64,000 nucleotides of DNA from contig CAMCKZ010000005.1 of the NCBI GenBank assembly GCA_945875545.1, forward strand, positions 1-64,000, written 5' to 3'. The translations under genes were made by a program, and so were the position numbers. Source of the DNA: Polyangium aurulentum. GTDB lineage: Bacteria > Myxococcota_A > Polyangia > Polyangiales > Polyangiaceae. Each line of letters opens with the position of its first letter. Positions within the stretch are counted from its first letter, which is position 1. This document shows positions 27,477 to 37,081 of this stretch, in pieces. A model generated the notes under the pieces. The model saw nothing but the letters and a program-made list of their open reading frames with translations. It did not search any database and was not told the origin of the DNA.

Positions 27477-28169
27477 ATGCCCCAAGCTCCTTTCGCGATC
27501 CGTGTCTTGCGCGGTTTTTTGCTTGGAATAGGCATCGCTGCGGGAACGCTCACGGTTGCCGGCTGCGCCCCTCACCACGAGCCCCTAGACACGCGCCCGG
27601 AGGCCCCACGCCGGCCCTACGACGCCGGGCCCGACGCGGGAGGCATCGTGGTGAGCGAGGTCGATGGAGGTGCGGGAGGCTGCAACCAGGCAACCATCTA
27701 CGACCCGAATCCGTCGGCCAATCACGTGGCCCCGGGAACGCCCCTCGTCTACGCGAGCATGCCTCCCGTTGGCGGCGATCACTACGGACTTTGGGCAGAT
27801 TACCAAAACTATACGTACCCTATAGACCACGGATACCTCGTCCATTCTCTGGAGCACGGCGCGGTCATTTTCTTTTACCGTTGCGCGGCCCGCGAGGCCT
27901 GCCCCGGGCTAGCCAACGACCTCGAAACATTGGCAGAAACGGTGATCCCACAAGACCCGCTCTGCGCCCCATACCCCCATGTGCGAAGGCGCATCATCGT
28001 TGTTCCCGAACCGAATTTGACGTCCGTCGTGGCGGCTTCCGCGTGGCGCCATGGGCTCGCTCTGCACTGCGTCGACCTCGCCGCCCTCGCCGCCTTCACG
28101 CTGGCCCATTACGACCGCGCGACCGAATCGTTGTGCGCACCGGGCATCGCGCCTCCGCCGCGCCAATAA
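27477..28169 (+). CDS. DUF3105 lipoprotein
   Basis: 230 residues from ATG 27477, which opens a good lipoprotein signal (TVAGC). An upstream GTG at 27408 overlaps the larE stop but would put the signal 23 residues inward. A DAGPDAGG linker leads to the DUF3105 core: PPVGGDHYGLWADY, PIDHGYLVHSLEHGAVIFFYRC. The conserved histidines in GGDHY and HSLEHG suggest a metal site. Surface or periplasmic; function unknown. Confidence 0.87.
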   Translation: MPQAPFAIRVLRGFLLGIGIAAGTLTVAGCAPHHEPLDTRPEAPRRPYDAGPDAGGIVVSEVDGGAGGCNQATIYDPNPSANHVAPGTPLVYASMPPVGGDHYGLWADYQNYTYPIDHGYLVHSLEHGAVIFFYRCAAREACPGLANDLETLAETVIPQDPLCAPYPHVRRRIIVVPEPNLTSVVAASAWRHGLALHCVDLAALAAFTLAHYDRATESLCAPGIAPPPRQ

Positions 28170-28196
28170 CGCGCGGGCTGCCTTGTCGGCACGCGG

Positions 28197-29993
28197 CTAA
28201 CGGTCGTTCAGTTGCACGTGAGCGGCGCGCCCTTCGATACCCGTGGTGCCCTCGGTCGTTTTCACAAACTCGCCGGAACCAACGACCAGGCGCCGCCGCT
28301 CATCGCGAGGGCCCGCAAGAAGCAATTCATAGGCCTCGTCGCACGCCAACGACGCCATCGTGGCCGCCGGGGAAACGCCGCTGAAGAAAAAGATTTCGGC
28401 ACCTGGCGGCGAGGTTACAACGTGAACCACGCCAGGATTTCCAGCGCCGCCAACCTGCGGGCCCGGCTCCGCGGAAGGCCACGGGTCCATGCCACTCGGA
28501 GGCTTTGCGTCGAGTTGAATGGCGAGTTCGTAGCGGGCCCCCTGCCCTCCGTGATTCCACGGCGCGCCCGCGGGAATCACCGCTCGGCGGACGCGAAAAC
28601 CCTCGGCCATAGCGACCCACTCGAGGCGCGCGCCCGCAGGAAGATGCGCGACGTCGAGGGGAGATGTGCCCATGCGGCGAAAAAGCTCCGCGCCCGGGGG
28701 AATGCCCTCGACGGTTAGCGTGGCTTCGCACGGGGACTGCACGCCGCGCACGCCCGCGCGAAACGCCGAGACGACCGCATCGGACCCGGTGCCTTCGCCG
28801 CGACCCGCAACTTTTAGGCCCAGCAGAACCCCCGCGCACAGCACGACGAGCGCGCCGAAGGCTGGCCAGCGCCACCGCGTCCATCGTGTATTCTGCACGG
28901 AACTCACGACGCGCTCCGTCACGAGGCGAGCGGTCTGACGTCGCGGATCGAAAAAAATTTCCCCGGAAGGTTCACTCCCATCGATGCCGGGGAAACGCAG
29001 AGAAAGCGCACCGGAATTTGGACCCACCGGTTCCGCACCATCGCCGGCACCCACAGAATCTTGCGCGACTGCGAGGATGTTCGCGGGATGCAAAGGCGCG
29101 GGCGAATCGGCCGCGAGCCCCTCGGCGGGAGCCAGCCTTTCCCGCGTGTGCAGCGCTTCCGAGGCGAACCCCGGAGGCGCGGCAGGGGTTTCTACCAGGG
29201 CAACGGGCGCGTCGCGCGGGGCCTCAGGAACCTCGGACGTCGTGCTGGGACGCTCCGCAGGCGCGGGCTCGGGGAGCTCGCTGATGTCGATGCGCGGCGG
29301 CGGGCGCGGAGGACCCATTTCGGACACCGCGGCCACGGCCGCTGGCGGGGGCGCCAAGGGCTCGACCCGTGGAAGGTTGCCAAGTGCGTCAGGGCGCGGC
29401 GCGTCGCTTGTTGGGACCTCCAGCGCCTCTGGCGGGGCCATCGGGGCCATCGGGGCCAGCGCGCCTACTGGGTGGACCGCCGGGGGCGGCGGCGTGGACG
29501 GCCTGTGCAGTTTTTCCGGCGTGGTGAGCGCGCCATGGCGGCCGATGCCGAGCGAGACCCGTCGCGCCTCGCGCGCCAAACGCGCCACGGCCCGACGCCC
29601 GGCCCCGCGGTTTAGCGGAATCAGCGCGGCCTCGATCTCGGTCACGAAGAGATCGCGTTGCCCCTCCGCGACGCGCTCGGCGGCCGCATGAAGCGCCGGC
29701 GTACTTGACCCTCCGGCCGCAAGAAGTCGGCCGAGGATGGACCGCAAACAGGCCTCGGTTGTGGGCTCGTTTGACTCGGTGGCCTGGACGACCGCGACCA
29801 CGCCTTCTTCGCCTACGACGACGGCTGCGGGCTCCAAAGCCAGGTGCTCGTGGGCACAAGCGCCCGCCAAATCCAGCAGCAAATAACCTGCTGTTTCCGC
29901 TGCAAGAGGAACGAGCTTGGCCAGCACAGCTTCGAGCACGGCGTCCAAGTGAATGACGTTATCGAGGGCGGTCGTCATGGGTCCGGCGCTCAT
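28197..29993 (-). CDS. Membrane protein with myxobacterial N-terminal domain and PEGA-like tail
   Basis: 598 residues from ATG 29993, overlapping the hisF stop by four bases. Residues about 5-150 are a helical domain ([29 protein letters not shown]...[27 protein letters not shown]) found, to my recollection, in other myxobacterial proteins but not named. A long Pro/Ala/Glu-rich linker follows, then one membrane helix at about 372-392 and an external part with a PEGA-like strand pattern ([13 protein letters not shown]...[10 protein letters not shown]) at about 410-470. Such tails are common on kinase-associated surface proteins of this group. Function unknown. Confidence 0.7.
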   Translation of the reverse strand: MSAGPMTTALDNVIHLDAVLEAVLAKLVPLAAETAGYLLLDLAGACAHEHLALEPAAVVVGEEGVVAVVQATESNEPTTEACLRSILGRLLAAGGSSTPALHAAAERVAEGQRDLFVTEIEAALIPLNRGAGRRAVARLAREARRVSLGIGRHGALTTPEKLHRPSTPPPPAVHPVGALAPMAPMAPPEALEVPTSDAPRPDALGNLPRVEPLAPPPAAVAAVSEMGPPRPPPRIDISELPEPAPAERPSTTSEVPEAPRDAPVALVETPAAPPGFASEALHTRERLAPAEGLAADSPAPLHPANILAVAQDSVGAGDGAEPVGPNSGALSLRFPGIDGSEPSGEIFFDPRRQTARLVTERVVSSVQNTRWTRWRWPAFGALVVLCAGVLLGLKVAGRGEGTGSDAVVSAFRAGVRGVQSPCEATLTVEGIPPGAELFRRMGTSPLDVAHLPAGARLEWVAMAEGFRVRRAVIPAGAPWNHGGQGARYELAIQLDAKPPSGMDPWPSAEPGPQVGGAGNPGVVHVVTSPPGAEIFFFSGVSPAATMASLACDEAYELLLAGPRDERRRLVVGSGEFVKTTEGTTGIEGRAAHVQLNDR

Positions 29994-30763
29994 GCCGCAA
30001 TCACGTGCCGCACCGGAAGCCCGGCCGCTTCAAGGGCGGTCTTCGCTTCACCGATGGTGAATTGCCCGTCGTGAAAAATCGATGCGGCCAGTACCGCGCT
30101 CGCGTGGCCTTCGCGAAAACCGGCGACGAGGTGTTCCAGCGTGCCGACGCCGCCGCTCGCAATCACCGGAACGGAAACGGCATCGGCGACGAGCCTCGTG
30201 AGCTCCAGATCGAAGCCTTGCCGGGTTCCGTCGCGGTCCATGCTTGTCAAGAGAATTTCGCCCGCACCGGCGCGCACCACGGTGTCGGCCCAGACCACCG
30301 CGTCGAGTCCCGTCGCGGTGCGGCCTCCCGCGATAAAAACCTCGAAACCCGAGCCATCGGGGCGACGCTTGGCATCGATCGCGACGACAATCGCCTGGGA
30401 ACCCCACCGATCGGCGCACCGCGTAACGACCGCAAGATTTTTCACCGCGGCACTGTTGATGCTTACTTTATCGGCACCGGCGCGCAGCAGCGCCTCCACG
30501 TCCGAAACCGCGCCGACCCCTCCGCCGACGGTGAGTGGGCACGAGGTTTCGTCGGCTGCGCGCGCGACCACATTGAGCATCGATCGGCGGCCTTCGACGG
30601 TGGCGGTGATGTCGAGAAAAACAATCTCGTCGGCCCCTTGCGCGTCGTAACGGCCCGAGGCTTCGATGGGGCAGCCCGCATCGCGAAGCCCGAGAAAGTT
30701 CACACCTTTGACAATGCGACCGTCTTTCACGTCGAGGCAGACGATTACACGGCTCGCGAGCAT
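29990..30763 (-). CDS. hisF: Imidazole glycerol phosphate synthase, cyclase subunit
   Basis: 257 residues, canonical TIM barrel. [18 protein letters not shown] carries the first catalytic Asp, [12 protein letters not shown] and INSAAVKN the phosphate sites, [13 protein letters not shown] the second catalytic Asp, and [11 protein letters not shown] the second phosphate loop. With HisH it makes imidazole glycerol phosphate and AICAR in histidine biosynthesis. No other his gene is nearby; the neighbours are a PEGA-type protein (coupled) and the Fic-like gene. Confidence 0.97.
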   Translation of the reverse strand: MLASRVIVCLDVKDGRIVKGVNFLGLRDAGCPIEASGRYDAQGADEIVFLDITATVEGRRSMLNVVARAADETSCPLTVGGGVGAVSDVEALLRAGADKVSINSAAVKNLAVVTRCADRWGSQAIVVAIDAKRRPDGSGFEVFIAGGRTATGLDAVVWADTVVRAGAGEILLTSMDRDGTRQGFDLELTRLVADAVSVPVIASGGVGTLEHLVAGFREGHASAVLAASIFHDGQFTIGEAKTALEAAGLPVRHVIAA

Positions 30764-30777
30764 GCGCCGCGCCCCGC

Positions 30778-31584
30778 CTAGCTCGATTTCTCGAGCATGT
30801 TGTTCACGTTCACCAGGTAATCGTGAATAGACGTTGTAATGAGGGTAACAAGCTGAGGCAAAGACCCCTTCAAGCTATCGTAATACGCATTGCGATCCCG
30901 CGCATGCAAGATGGCCGGGGCAAGACCGGCGCGCACGAGCATGATGTTCATGAACAGGCGAGCGACCGTTCCGCTGTTGGACGCGAATGGGAAAATTCGC
31001 ACGAGATCGTAGTGGACGCGGGCCGCAATCTTGATCGGATTTTTGAGCTTTGCGGCGTCTTCGGACCGGAGCCACAAGAACACGTTCTCGATACGATGCT
31101 GCACGCGATCCGGCGGGCAATACTCGTGGAGATAGAGCCGGTGCTGCGGAATATCTTTGCGGTACTTGATCGACGAGATGTCGCCATCTTCGGGATGGAA
31201 GTACATGTAGATTTGCCGAAAAAGGTTGAAATCGGTGGGCACGCTCGCGTCGAGCATCATGGCCCGTGCGAAATCGAGGGCCTTCTTGTGCTTGGCAATT
31301 GCCTCGCAAAGTGGCTGCAGGCTCGTGTCGGCCGTGGCCATGCCCGCGCCCCCGTTGTCGAGCGCCAAATGGAGCTCGGGCAATTCGTACACGCCCCCTT
31401 CAAGACCCGCATCGTTGCGAATCCACGCCATTTCGAGGCGCTCGCGGTAACGCTTGCGGACCAAACGGTTGGCGCGCCAAAAGCGCTCCTCCACCTGAGA
31501 CGTGCGCTCGACCAGCACAAGGTCGGGGCGATCATCAAACAGCGGATACGGATCTCGAGCGACGACTCGCACGACCATGGGCAA
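30778..31584 (-). CDS. Fic-fold protein with degenerate active site
   Basis: 268 residues. An N-terminal helix with NDAGLEGG (57-64) matches the inhibitory (S/T)xxxE(G/N) type of Fic proteins, and the helical core and C-terminal [11 protein letters not shown] match the Fic fold. The catalytic loop at about 197-210 reads [14 protein letters not shown] where the family has I-H-P-F-x-D/E-G-N-G-R-xx-R. The catalytic His is Phe, and the GNGR phosphate anchor is lost. AMP transfer is therefore unlikely by the usual mechanism. Codons at about 30815-30890 are AT-rich. It lies 14 bases upstream of hisF on the same strand. Confidence 0.72.
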   Translation of the reverse strand: MPMVVRVVARDPYPLFDDRPDLVLVERTSQVEERFWRANRLVRKRYRERLEMAWIRNDAGLEGGVYELPELHLALDNGGAGMATADTSLQPLCEAIAKHKKALDFARAMMLDASVPTDFNLFRQIYMYFHPEDGDISSIKYRKDIPQHRLYLHEYCPPDRVQHRIENVFLWLRSEDAAKLKNPIKIAARVHYDLVRIFPFASNSGTVARLFMNIMLVRAGLAPAILHARDRNAYYDSLKGSLPQLVTLITTSIHDYLVNVNNMLEKSS

Positions 31585-31687
31585 AAAACCTCGTGACCTG
31601 CTGGGTATCCAGCAAGGGCAGATCCGCTTACTCGAAAGAGGGCAATTTGGTCAACGATAGACGTGATCGGTTTCGCGGCCGGGCACC

Positions 31688-32551
31688 TTAGGCCGTTAGG
31701 CCGGTCGCCGCTTCGCTGGCCTGCCACAGCTTCGCCGCAGCCCCGTCGTCTTGGGCCAATCGGCTCGTTCGCCCCTCGGCGGAGGCCGAAAAATACTTGC
31801 CCGTTACCGACGCCACCGCAGGCGAAGCACTAAGGAAAATGCTGGTCTTCGCCCCATCTTCGGCCTTCGTAAGAAACGGCGCAGCGAGGCGCGAAAAGAA
31901 TGCGGCCACCCCTCCGTCGGTCTTGCCGAAGCCTGTGGCGACCACGCCCGGATGGAGGCAATTGACGGTCACGCCCATCGAAATCGTGCGCCGCGAAAGC
32001 TCGCGCGTGAACAGAATATTGAACAATTTTGAGTTTCCGTAGGCGCGCCACGCGCTGAAATTCGTGTGCAGCTCGAGGTCGTCCCAGTCGATTTTCGCCT
32101 GACGATGGGCCATGGACGACACATTCACGATGCGCCCGCCCCCGTGCTCCCGAAGCCGCGGCAAGAGCCCGAGCGCCATCGCGAAGTACCCGAGATGGTT
32201 TGTGGCATACGTGTGTTCGTGCCCCTCGGACGTCTTTCGGTAGCTCGTGGCGAGCACCCCCGCGTTGTTCAAGAGCACGTCGATGCGCGGCGTGGTCTCG
32301 AGAATCTCCTGGGTTGCGCGCCGGCAATCGGCCTTGAGCGACACGTCTGCGAGGACGAGACGCACCCCGCCCGCGCCGGGCATCGCCTGCAGCAGAAGCT
32401 GTGCCGCTTCGCCCTTGTCGCGCGTGCGGCAAACCATCACCACGTCGGCCCCGGCCCCGACAAAAGCCTGGGCCGCTTGGAACCCAATGCCTTGATTCGC
32501 CCCGGTGACGACAAAAGTTTTTCCGCGAAGAGATTCAGGGGCAAGGATCAT
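31688..32551 (-). CDS. Short-chain dehydrogenase, retinol-dehydrogenase-like
   Basis: 287 residues from ATG 32551 (ATG 32563 also possible). NADP-type Rossmann motif VVTGANQGIGF, NNAGVL, the SSMAHRQ catalytic Ser region and YGNSKLFN with Tyr-xxx-Lys, then VNCLHPGVVATGFG. The long loop after the Ser region (KIDWDDLELHTNFSAWRAY) is typical of the retinol-dehydrogenase/WW-oxidoreductase-like branch. Substrate unknown. Divergent from dprA. Confidence 0.88.
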   Translation of the reverse strand: MILAPESLRGKTFVVTGANQGIGFQAAQAFVGAGADVVMVCRTRDKGEAAQLLLQAMPGAGGVRLVLADVSLKADCRRATQEILETTPRIDVLLNNAGVLATSYRKTSEGHEHTYATNHLGYFAMALGLLPRLREHGGGRIVNVSSMAHRQAKIDWDDLELHTNFSAWRAYGNSKLFNILFTRELSRRTISMGVTVNCLHPGVVATGFGKTDGGVAAFFSRLAAPFLTKAEDGAKTSIFLSASPAVASVTGKYFSASAEGRTSRLAQDDGAAAKLWQASEAATGLTA

Positions 32552-32645
32552 GGCGCGAATCATGCGCCAAATTCCAATGGCCGGAAGAAAATAGGCCCTG
32601 CCCGTGCATTCTACACGCAATTTTATTGGCGCCCCAGCGATAGGA

Positions 32646-33488
32646 ATGGAGATGGCCCTCCTCGATCTCATTCCGCCCCGCCTGGCCCACCATTTCAAAG
32701 ATGGTCTCGCGAGCGATGGCTCGCTTCCGAAGACGCGGCCGCCAACCCTTGCCCTCGTCGGAAGTCGCGCCGCAACCCTCGAGGCAGCTCGCTTGACGCG
32801 CCACCTTGCGGCCCTCGCGGTGCAACGCGGAATGGTCATCGTGTCGGGCGGCGCGCGGGGCATCGACACCGCGGCACACGAGGGCGCGATGGAGGCTGGC
32901 GGCATCACGTGGCTCGTATCGCCTGGCCCGCTCGGCGAGGCTTTTCCCAGAGAAAATAGAGACCTCTTTGCCCGGGTCGTTCGGGGCGGCGGCGCCATCG
33001 TCACACGCCAACTTGGTGCCGCGAGTCCGTCCACGCGCCTCTTTTTTAAGCGCAACGCTCTTCTTGTCGCCCTGTCCGACGCGGTCGTCGTCATCCAAGC
33101 AGGCTTTCCCTCCGGCACCCTCAACGCGGCGAAACACGCGCGGGACTTCGCCGTTCCCCTCTGGGCATGCGCTGCACCGCCGGGGCTCACCGCCTTCGCG
33201 GGCACCAACAGCCTCCTCGAAAAGGGCCTGGCGAAAGCGGTGTGGCGACCCGAGCTGCTCTTCAGCTCCCTGGGCCTTCCAGACACACCGCCCCATACGC
33301 CATGCGTACAGATAAGCCTGGAGGCCACGCCCCTGCTCAATGCGATGAGCGAAAAAGCGATGCATCTCGATGATATTATTGATGTTTGTTCTATGGCTGG
33401 GCACGAAGTTGCTGTGCACCTCTTGACGCTCGCGGGTCTTGGCGTGGTACGCGAGGGGCCCCCCGGTTGGTTCCGGCGTCTCCGTTAA
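32646..33488 (+). CDS. dprA: DNA-processing protein DprA
   Basis: 280 residues from ATG 32646 (GTG 32604 or ATG 32652 are alternatives). Rossmann-like core with LALVGSRAAT, MVIVSGGARGIDTAAHEGAM, FPRENR, FFKRNALLVALSDAVVVIQA and SGTLNAAKHA, which together define DprA/Smf. The C-terminal part has a short winged-helix-like domain. In competent bacteria DprA loads RecA on incoming single-stranded DNA. It precedes topA by 60 bases, the usual arrangement. Confidence 0.93.
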   Translation: MEMALLDLIPPRLAHHFKDGLASDGSLPKTRPPTLALVGSRAATLEAARLTRHLAALAVQRGMVIVSGGARGIDTAAHEGAMEAGGITWLVSPGPLGEAFPRENRDLFARVVRGGGAIVTRQLGAASPSTRLFFKRNALLVALSDAVVVIQAGFPSGTLNAAKHARDFAVPLWACAAPPGLTAFAGTNSLLEKGLAKAVWRPELLFSSLGLPDTPPHTPCVQISLEATPLLNAMSEKAMHLDDIIDVCSMAGHEVAVHLLTLAGLGVVREGPPGWFRRLR

Positions 33489-33548
33489 CGCGGTTGGTGC
33501 CGGCTCACCGACATCGTCAGACCCTGCAATTTCCCGAGCCGTGTTCCT

Positions 33549-35927
33549 ATGGGCAAGACCCTTGTCGTCGTTGAGTCTCCGGCCAAAGCCAAGACCATCA
33601 AAAAGTACCTCGGCGCCGGCTACGAAGTCCTGGCTTCGAAGGGCCACATCAAAGATCTCCCCACCTCGACGAAATTCGAGAAGCGGCCGGTTATCGATGT
33701 GCAGAACGGCTTCCAAGAAATCTTCATCACGCTCGAGGGCAAAGAGAAGGTCATCGCCGAGATAAAGTCCGCCGCCAAAGAGGCCGATATGGTCCTCCTT
33801 GCGACCGACCCGGATCGCGAAGGCGAGGCGATTGCGTTCCACATCGCCGACGTCATTGCGGCGAGCAAAACGCCTTCTAAACGCGTGGAATTTCACGAGA
33901 TTACGAAGAAGGGCGTTCTGTACGGGGTGGCCAACCCGAGGGAGCTAAACCACAGCCTCTACGATGCCCAACGCGCGCGCCGCGTTCTCGACCGCATCGT
34001 CGGCTACGATGTGTCGGCTGTGGTGTGGAGCAAGCTCGCGTTTGGTCTCTCCGCGGGCCGCGTGCAATCGGTAGCCCTGCGGCTCATCGTCGATCGTGAG
34101 CGCGAGATTCAGGCCTTCGTTGCGGATGAATATTGGAACATCGCGGTCGCCCTTCAGCGCGACGCCGAAAAGACCAAAAAGGGCGTCTTTCGTGGGCGAC
34201 TTGCCACGTACCAAGGCAAGAAAATCGCGGTCACAAACGGCGACACAGCGGCCCGCGTGACCTCGCACCTGGAGAAGGCGAAATACCGAGTTACGAAGGT
34301 GACCAAGGCCGAGCGAAAGCGCCACTCGCCCGCCCCGTACTCGACGAGCAAGCTGCAACAAGACGCCGTCTCGCGCTTGGGCTTCACCGCCAAGAGAACC
34401 ATGCAGACTGCACAGGCTCTTTACGAGGGCATCGACCTCGGAAAAGATGGCGGCACGGTGGGCCTCATCACGTACATGCGTACCGACTCCGTGCGCTCCT
34501 CGCCGGACGCGGTGGAGCAGGCGCGCGAGTTCATTGGCAAGGAATTTGGCAAGGCTTTCGTTCCTGCGCAGCCTCGGACTTACAAGTCCAAGAAGAACGC
34601 GCAAGACGCCCACGAAGCCATTCGGCCAACGAGCCTCGACCTGCCCCCCGAGGTTGTGCGCAAGCACCTGAAAGATGAACAATACAAGCTTTACAAGCTT
34701 ATCTGGCAGCGCTTCGTCGCCTCTCAAATGAACGACGCGGTCTTCGACCAAACGAGCGTCGACATTGATGCCACCGCGGGCACAGAAGTCTACGGGCTTC
34801 GCGCTTCGGGACGCACCATGAAGTTCGCGGGTTGGCTCGAGGTCTACGGCATCAGCGAAGACACCAGCACCAAGCTCGCCGGCGAAGATGATGGCAAAGA
34901 CGGCAAAGACGACGAGGCCGACGATGAGAACGCGGCGTTGCCCGAACTGACCCAGGGCGAAGGCCTTGCGCGCGTCACTCCTCCGGGCGTGATTTCGGAG
35001 CAAAAGTTTACGCAGCCTCCCGCGCGCTACTCGGAAGGTTCGCTTGTAAAAGAGCTGGAAGAACGGGGCATCGGCAGGCCGAGCACCTACGCCGAAATCA
35101 TCAACAAGGTGCAGGCGCGCGACTACGTTGAAAAGATCGATGGCGGCCGTTTCAAGCCCTCGGATCTGGGCTGTTACATCGTCGATGGCCTCGTCAAAGG
35201 CACCATGGATTTCATGGAGCCCGAGTTCACAAGTCAGATGGAGGCGCAGCTCGACGAAGTGGAGGCCGGACGCGAAGACCGCGTCGAGGTGCTCACGAAA
35301 TTCTACGAGCGCTTCCAGAAACAGCTCACGGTGTTGAAGGCCACGGAGCGATGGGGGCCTTCCGCGGAGAGCACGGGAGAGGCTTGCCCCACGTGCAAAA
35401 CCGGCGACGTCCAAAAGCGCTGGTCGAAGTTCGGCTTCTATTTGGGCTGCGCAAACTATTCCGACAAGAAGATCAAGTGCGACTACAAGAAAGACCTCGG
35501 CACCAACGGCCAAGGCGTCGAACTCCCTAAAATTGAGGGAATTTCCTGCGATACATGCGGCAAGGCCATGGTCGTCAAGGGCGGTCGATTTGGCGTCTTT
35601 CTGTCGTGTTCCGACTACCCGGCGTGCAAGCAAACGCGTCCGATGCCGCTCGGCGTGCCCTGCCCAAAGTGCTCCGGTGATCTCATCGAGGTGCGCTCCA
35701 AGAAGCGCGGCTCACGCACTTTTTATGGGTGCGTGAACTACGCAAAAGAGGGCGTGAAGTGCGACTTCAAACTTTGGCAGAAGCCCATCGCCGAACCCTG
35801 CCCAGGCTGCGGAGCGAAATTCCTTCTGTTCGGGGGAACGAAAGCCAAGCCCTTGCAGGTGTGCGCCGACAAAGAATGCGGCTTCAAGCGGCCGGCGCCG
35901 GTGCCCGTGGAAGACGGCGCGGCGTAG
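33549..35927 (+). CDS. topA: DNA topoisomerase I
   Basis: 792 residues. TOPRIM domain at the N-terminus (LVVVESPAKAKTIKKYLG, ATDPDREGEAIAFH). The catalytic Tyr is residue 309 in ITYMRTDSVR. An acidic insert (DDGKDGKDDEADDENA) lies near residue 450. The C-terminal third carries four zinc-ribbon modules with paired Cys (CPTCKTGD, CDTCGKAM, CPKCSGD, CPGCGAKF). Relaxes negative supercoils as a type IA enzyme. Essential housekeeping gene. Confidence 0.98.
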   Translation: MGKTLVVVESPAKAKTIKKYLGAGYEVLASKGHIKDLPTSTKFEKRPVIDVQNGFQEIFITLEGKEKVIAEIKSAAKEADMVLLATDPDREGEAIAFHIADVIAASKTPSKRVEFHEITKKGVLYGVANPRELNHSLYDAQRARRVLDRIVGYDVSAVVWSKLAFGLSAGRVQSVALRLIVDREREIQAFVADEYWNIAVALQRDAEKTKKGVFRGRLATYQGKKIAVTNGDTAARVTSHLEKAKYRVTKVTKAERKRHSPAPYSTSKLQQDAVSRLGFTAKRTMQTAQALYEGIDLGKDGGTVGLITYMRTDSVRSSPDAVEQAREFIGKEFGKAFVPAQPRTYKSKKNAQDAHEAIRPTSLDLPPEVVRKHLKDEQYKLYKLIWQRFVASQMNDAVFDQTSVDIDATAGTEVYGLRASGRTMKFAGWLEVYGISEDTSTKLAGEDDGKDGKDDEADDENAALPELTQGEGLARVTPPGVISEQKFTQPPARYSEGSLVKELEERGIGRPSTYAEIINKVQARDYVEKIDGGRFKPSDLGCYIVDGLVKGTMDFMEPEFTSQMEAQLDEVEAGREDRVEVLTKFYERFQKQLTVLKATERWGPSAESTGEACPTCKTGDVQKRWSKFGFYLGCANYSDKKIKCDYKKDLGTNGQGVELPKIEGISCDTCGKAMVVKGGRFGVFLSCSDYPACKQTRPMPLGVPCPKCSGDLIEVRSKKRGSRTFYGCVNYAKEGVKCDFKLWQKPIAEPCPGCGAKFLLFGGTKAKPLQVCADKECGFKRPAPVPVEDGAA

Positions 35928-35956
35928 GCCTCGTTGCCTGCAGTCTGCCGCGGTTT

Positions 35957-36445
35957 ATGAGCGCTACGCCCAACTACATCACGCGCGAGGGAGCCGAGCA
36001 GCTGCAACACGAGTTGACGCGGCTTCGCAGAGAAGAGCGGCCAGTCATTGTGCTGGAGGTTTCTGACGCCGCGGCCCAAGGCGATCGCAGTGAGAATGCA
36101 GAATACATCTATGGAAAGAAGAAGCTGCGCGAGATTGATCGACGCCTAGGCTTTCTTTTGAGCCGCCTCGAACGCGTTGAGATCGTGACGCCTTCGGAGC
36201 CGGTGCACGGCAAAGCGGCGTTCGGTCATTGGGTGACGGTGCAAGACGAAGAGGGAAAGTGTTCCAGCTACCGGCTTGTGGGCGAGGACGAAATCAGCCT
36301 GCCTCGCGGCGATATTTCGTGGAAATCTCCTCTCGCCCGCGCGGTCATCGGAAAGCAAAAGGGAGCCACTGTCACGGTTTTGCGCCCGAGCGGGCCGGTG
36401 GACTTGGAGCTCATTGAGGTGAGCTTGAACAAGCCGTCGCCGTGA
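35957..36445 (+). CDS. greB: Transcript cleavage factor GreB
   Basis: 162 residues from ATG 35957, 29 bases after topA. N-terminal coiled-coil with the tip motif GDRSENAEY, whose Asp/Glu pair reaches the RNA polymerase active site, and a C-terminal FKBP-like domain (LARAVIGKQKGATVTV). GDRSENAEY with KLREIDRRLGFLLSRLE is of the GreB rather than GreA type. Rescues backtracked RNA polymerase. Confidence 0.93.
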   Translation: MSATPNYITREGAEQLQHELTRLRREERPVIVLEVSDAAAQGDRSENAEYIYGKKKLREIDRRLGFLLSRLERVEIVTPSEPVHGKAAFGHWVTVQDEEGKCSSYRLVGEDEISLPRGDISWKSPLARAVIGKQKGATVTVLRPSGPVDLELIEVSLNKPSP

Positions 36446-36489
36446 GCGCCTTTTTTTTGATCGCGTGATCGCGGCCAGCAGCCAAGCTC

Positions 36490-37059
36490 CTACGAGCCCC
36501 ACTTCGCGACGATGGCGCGGGCCCGCGTCGCAAATTTTTCCATGTGGTGCTTTTCAAATTCGGCCCACGTCGCGAGCGACTTGGTGTTGAAAACGCGGTC
36601 GACGAATACGAGGCCATCAAGGTGATCGCACTCGTGTTGAAAGGTGCCTGCGGTGAGGCCACGAACCTCGTAACCAACGGGTTTTCCCGTTCGATCGAGG
36701 GCATCAACCCTGATTTCTGCGAACCGCTCCACCTCACCTCGGAGGTTGGGAACCGACAGGCAGCCTTCGTAATTGACGAACGTCTCGGGCGACAGGGGCG
36801 TCAACACCGGGTTCACAAGAATGGTGAGAGGCCAGTTGGGTTTGTAGGGATACCGGGGATTGTCTTTTACCCAGATGGCGCAAATGCGAACGCCGTGACC
36901 AACCTGGGGAGCGGCGAGACCGGCGCCGTTGGCGTGCACCATCGTCTCGACCAAGTCGTCGATGAACGGCTGCATCGACGGCAAGTCTTCGACCATCACC
37001 TCGCGCGAAGGCTCGCGTAGAAATGGATCGCCGAGGGTGACTATCGGGAGGAGCGCCAT
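36490..37059 (-). CDS. def: Peptide deformylase
   Basis: 189 residues from ATG 37059; the frame is open upstream into the FHA gene, but MALLPIVTLGDPFLREPS is the standard deformylase N-terminus. All three motifs are present: GAGLAAPQVG, EGCLSVP (metal Cys) and QHECDHLDG (metal His pair and catalytic Glu). Removes the formyl group from new proteins. It follows the FHA/pseudo-CpaF gene by 22 bases on the same strand. Confidence 0.96.
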   Translation of the reverse strand: MALLPIVTLGDPFLREPSREVMVEDLPSMQPFIDDLVETMVHANGAGLAAPQVGHGVRICAIWVKDNPRYPYKPNWPLTILVNPVLTPLSPETFVNYEGCLSVPNLRGEVERFAEIRVDALDRTGKPVGYEVRGLTAGTFQHECDHLDGLVFVDRVFNTKSLATWAEFEKHHMEKFATRARAIVAKWGS

Positions 37060-37081
37060 CGGGGTTCGTCGGCCGCGGGCT

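Noticed and set aside
33945-35633. Leftward open frame antisense to topA
   Set aside because: Shadow of topA in codon-position register; no recognisable protein.
36446-36489. Terminator between greB and def from the T8 run
   Set aside because: No stable stem lies directly before the T-run on the greB strand, and on the def strand the run is A.
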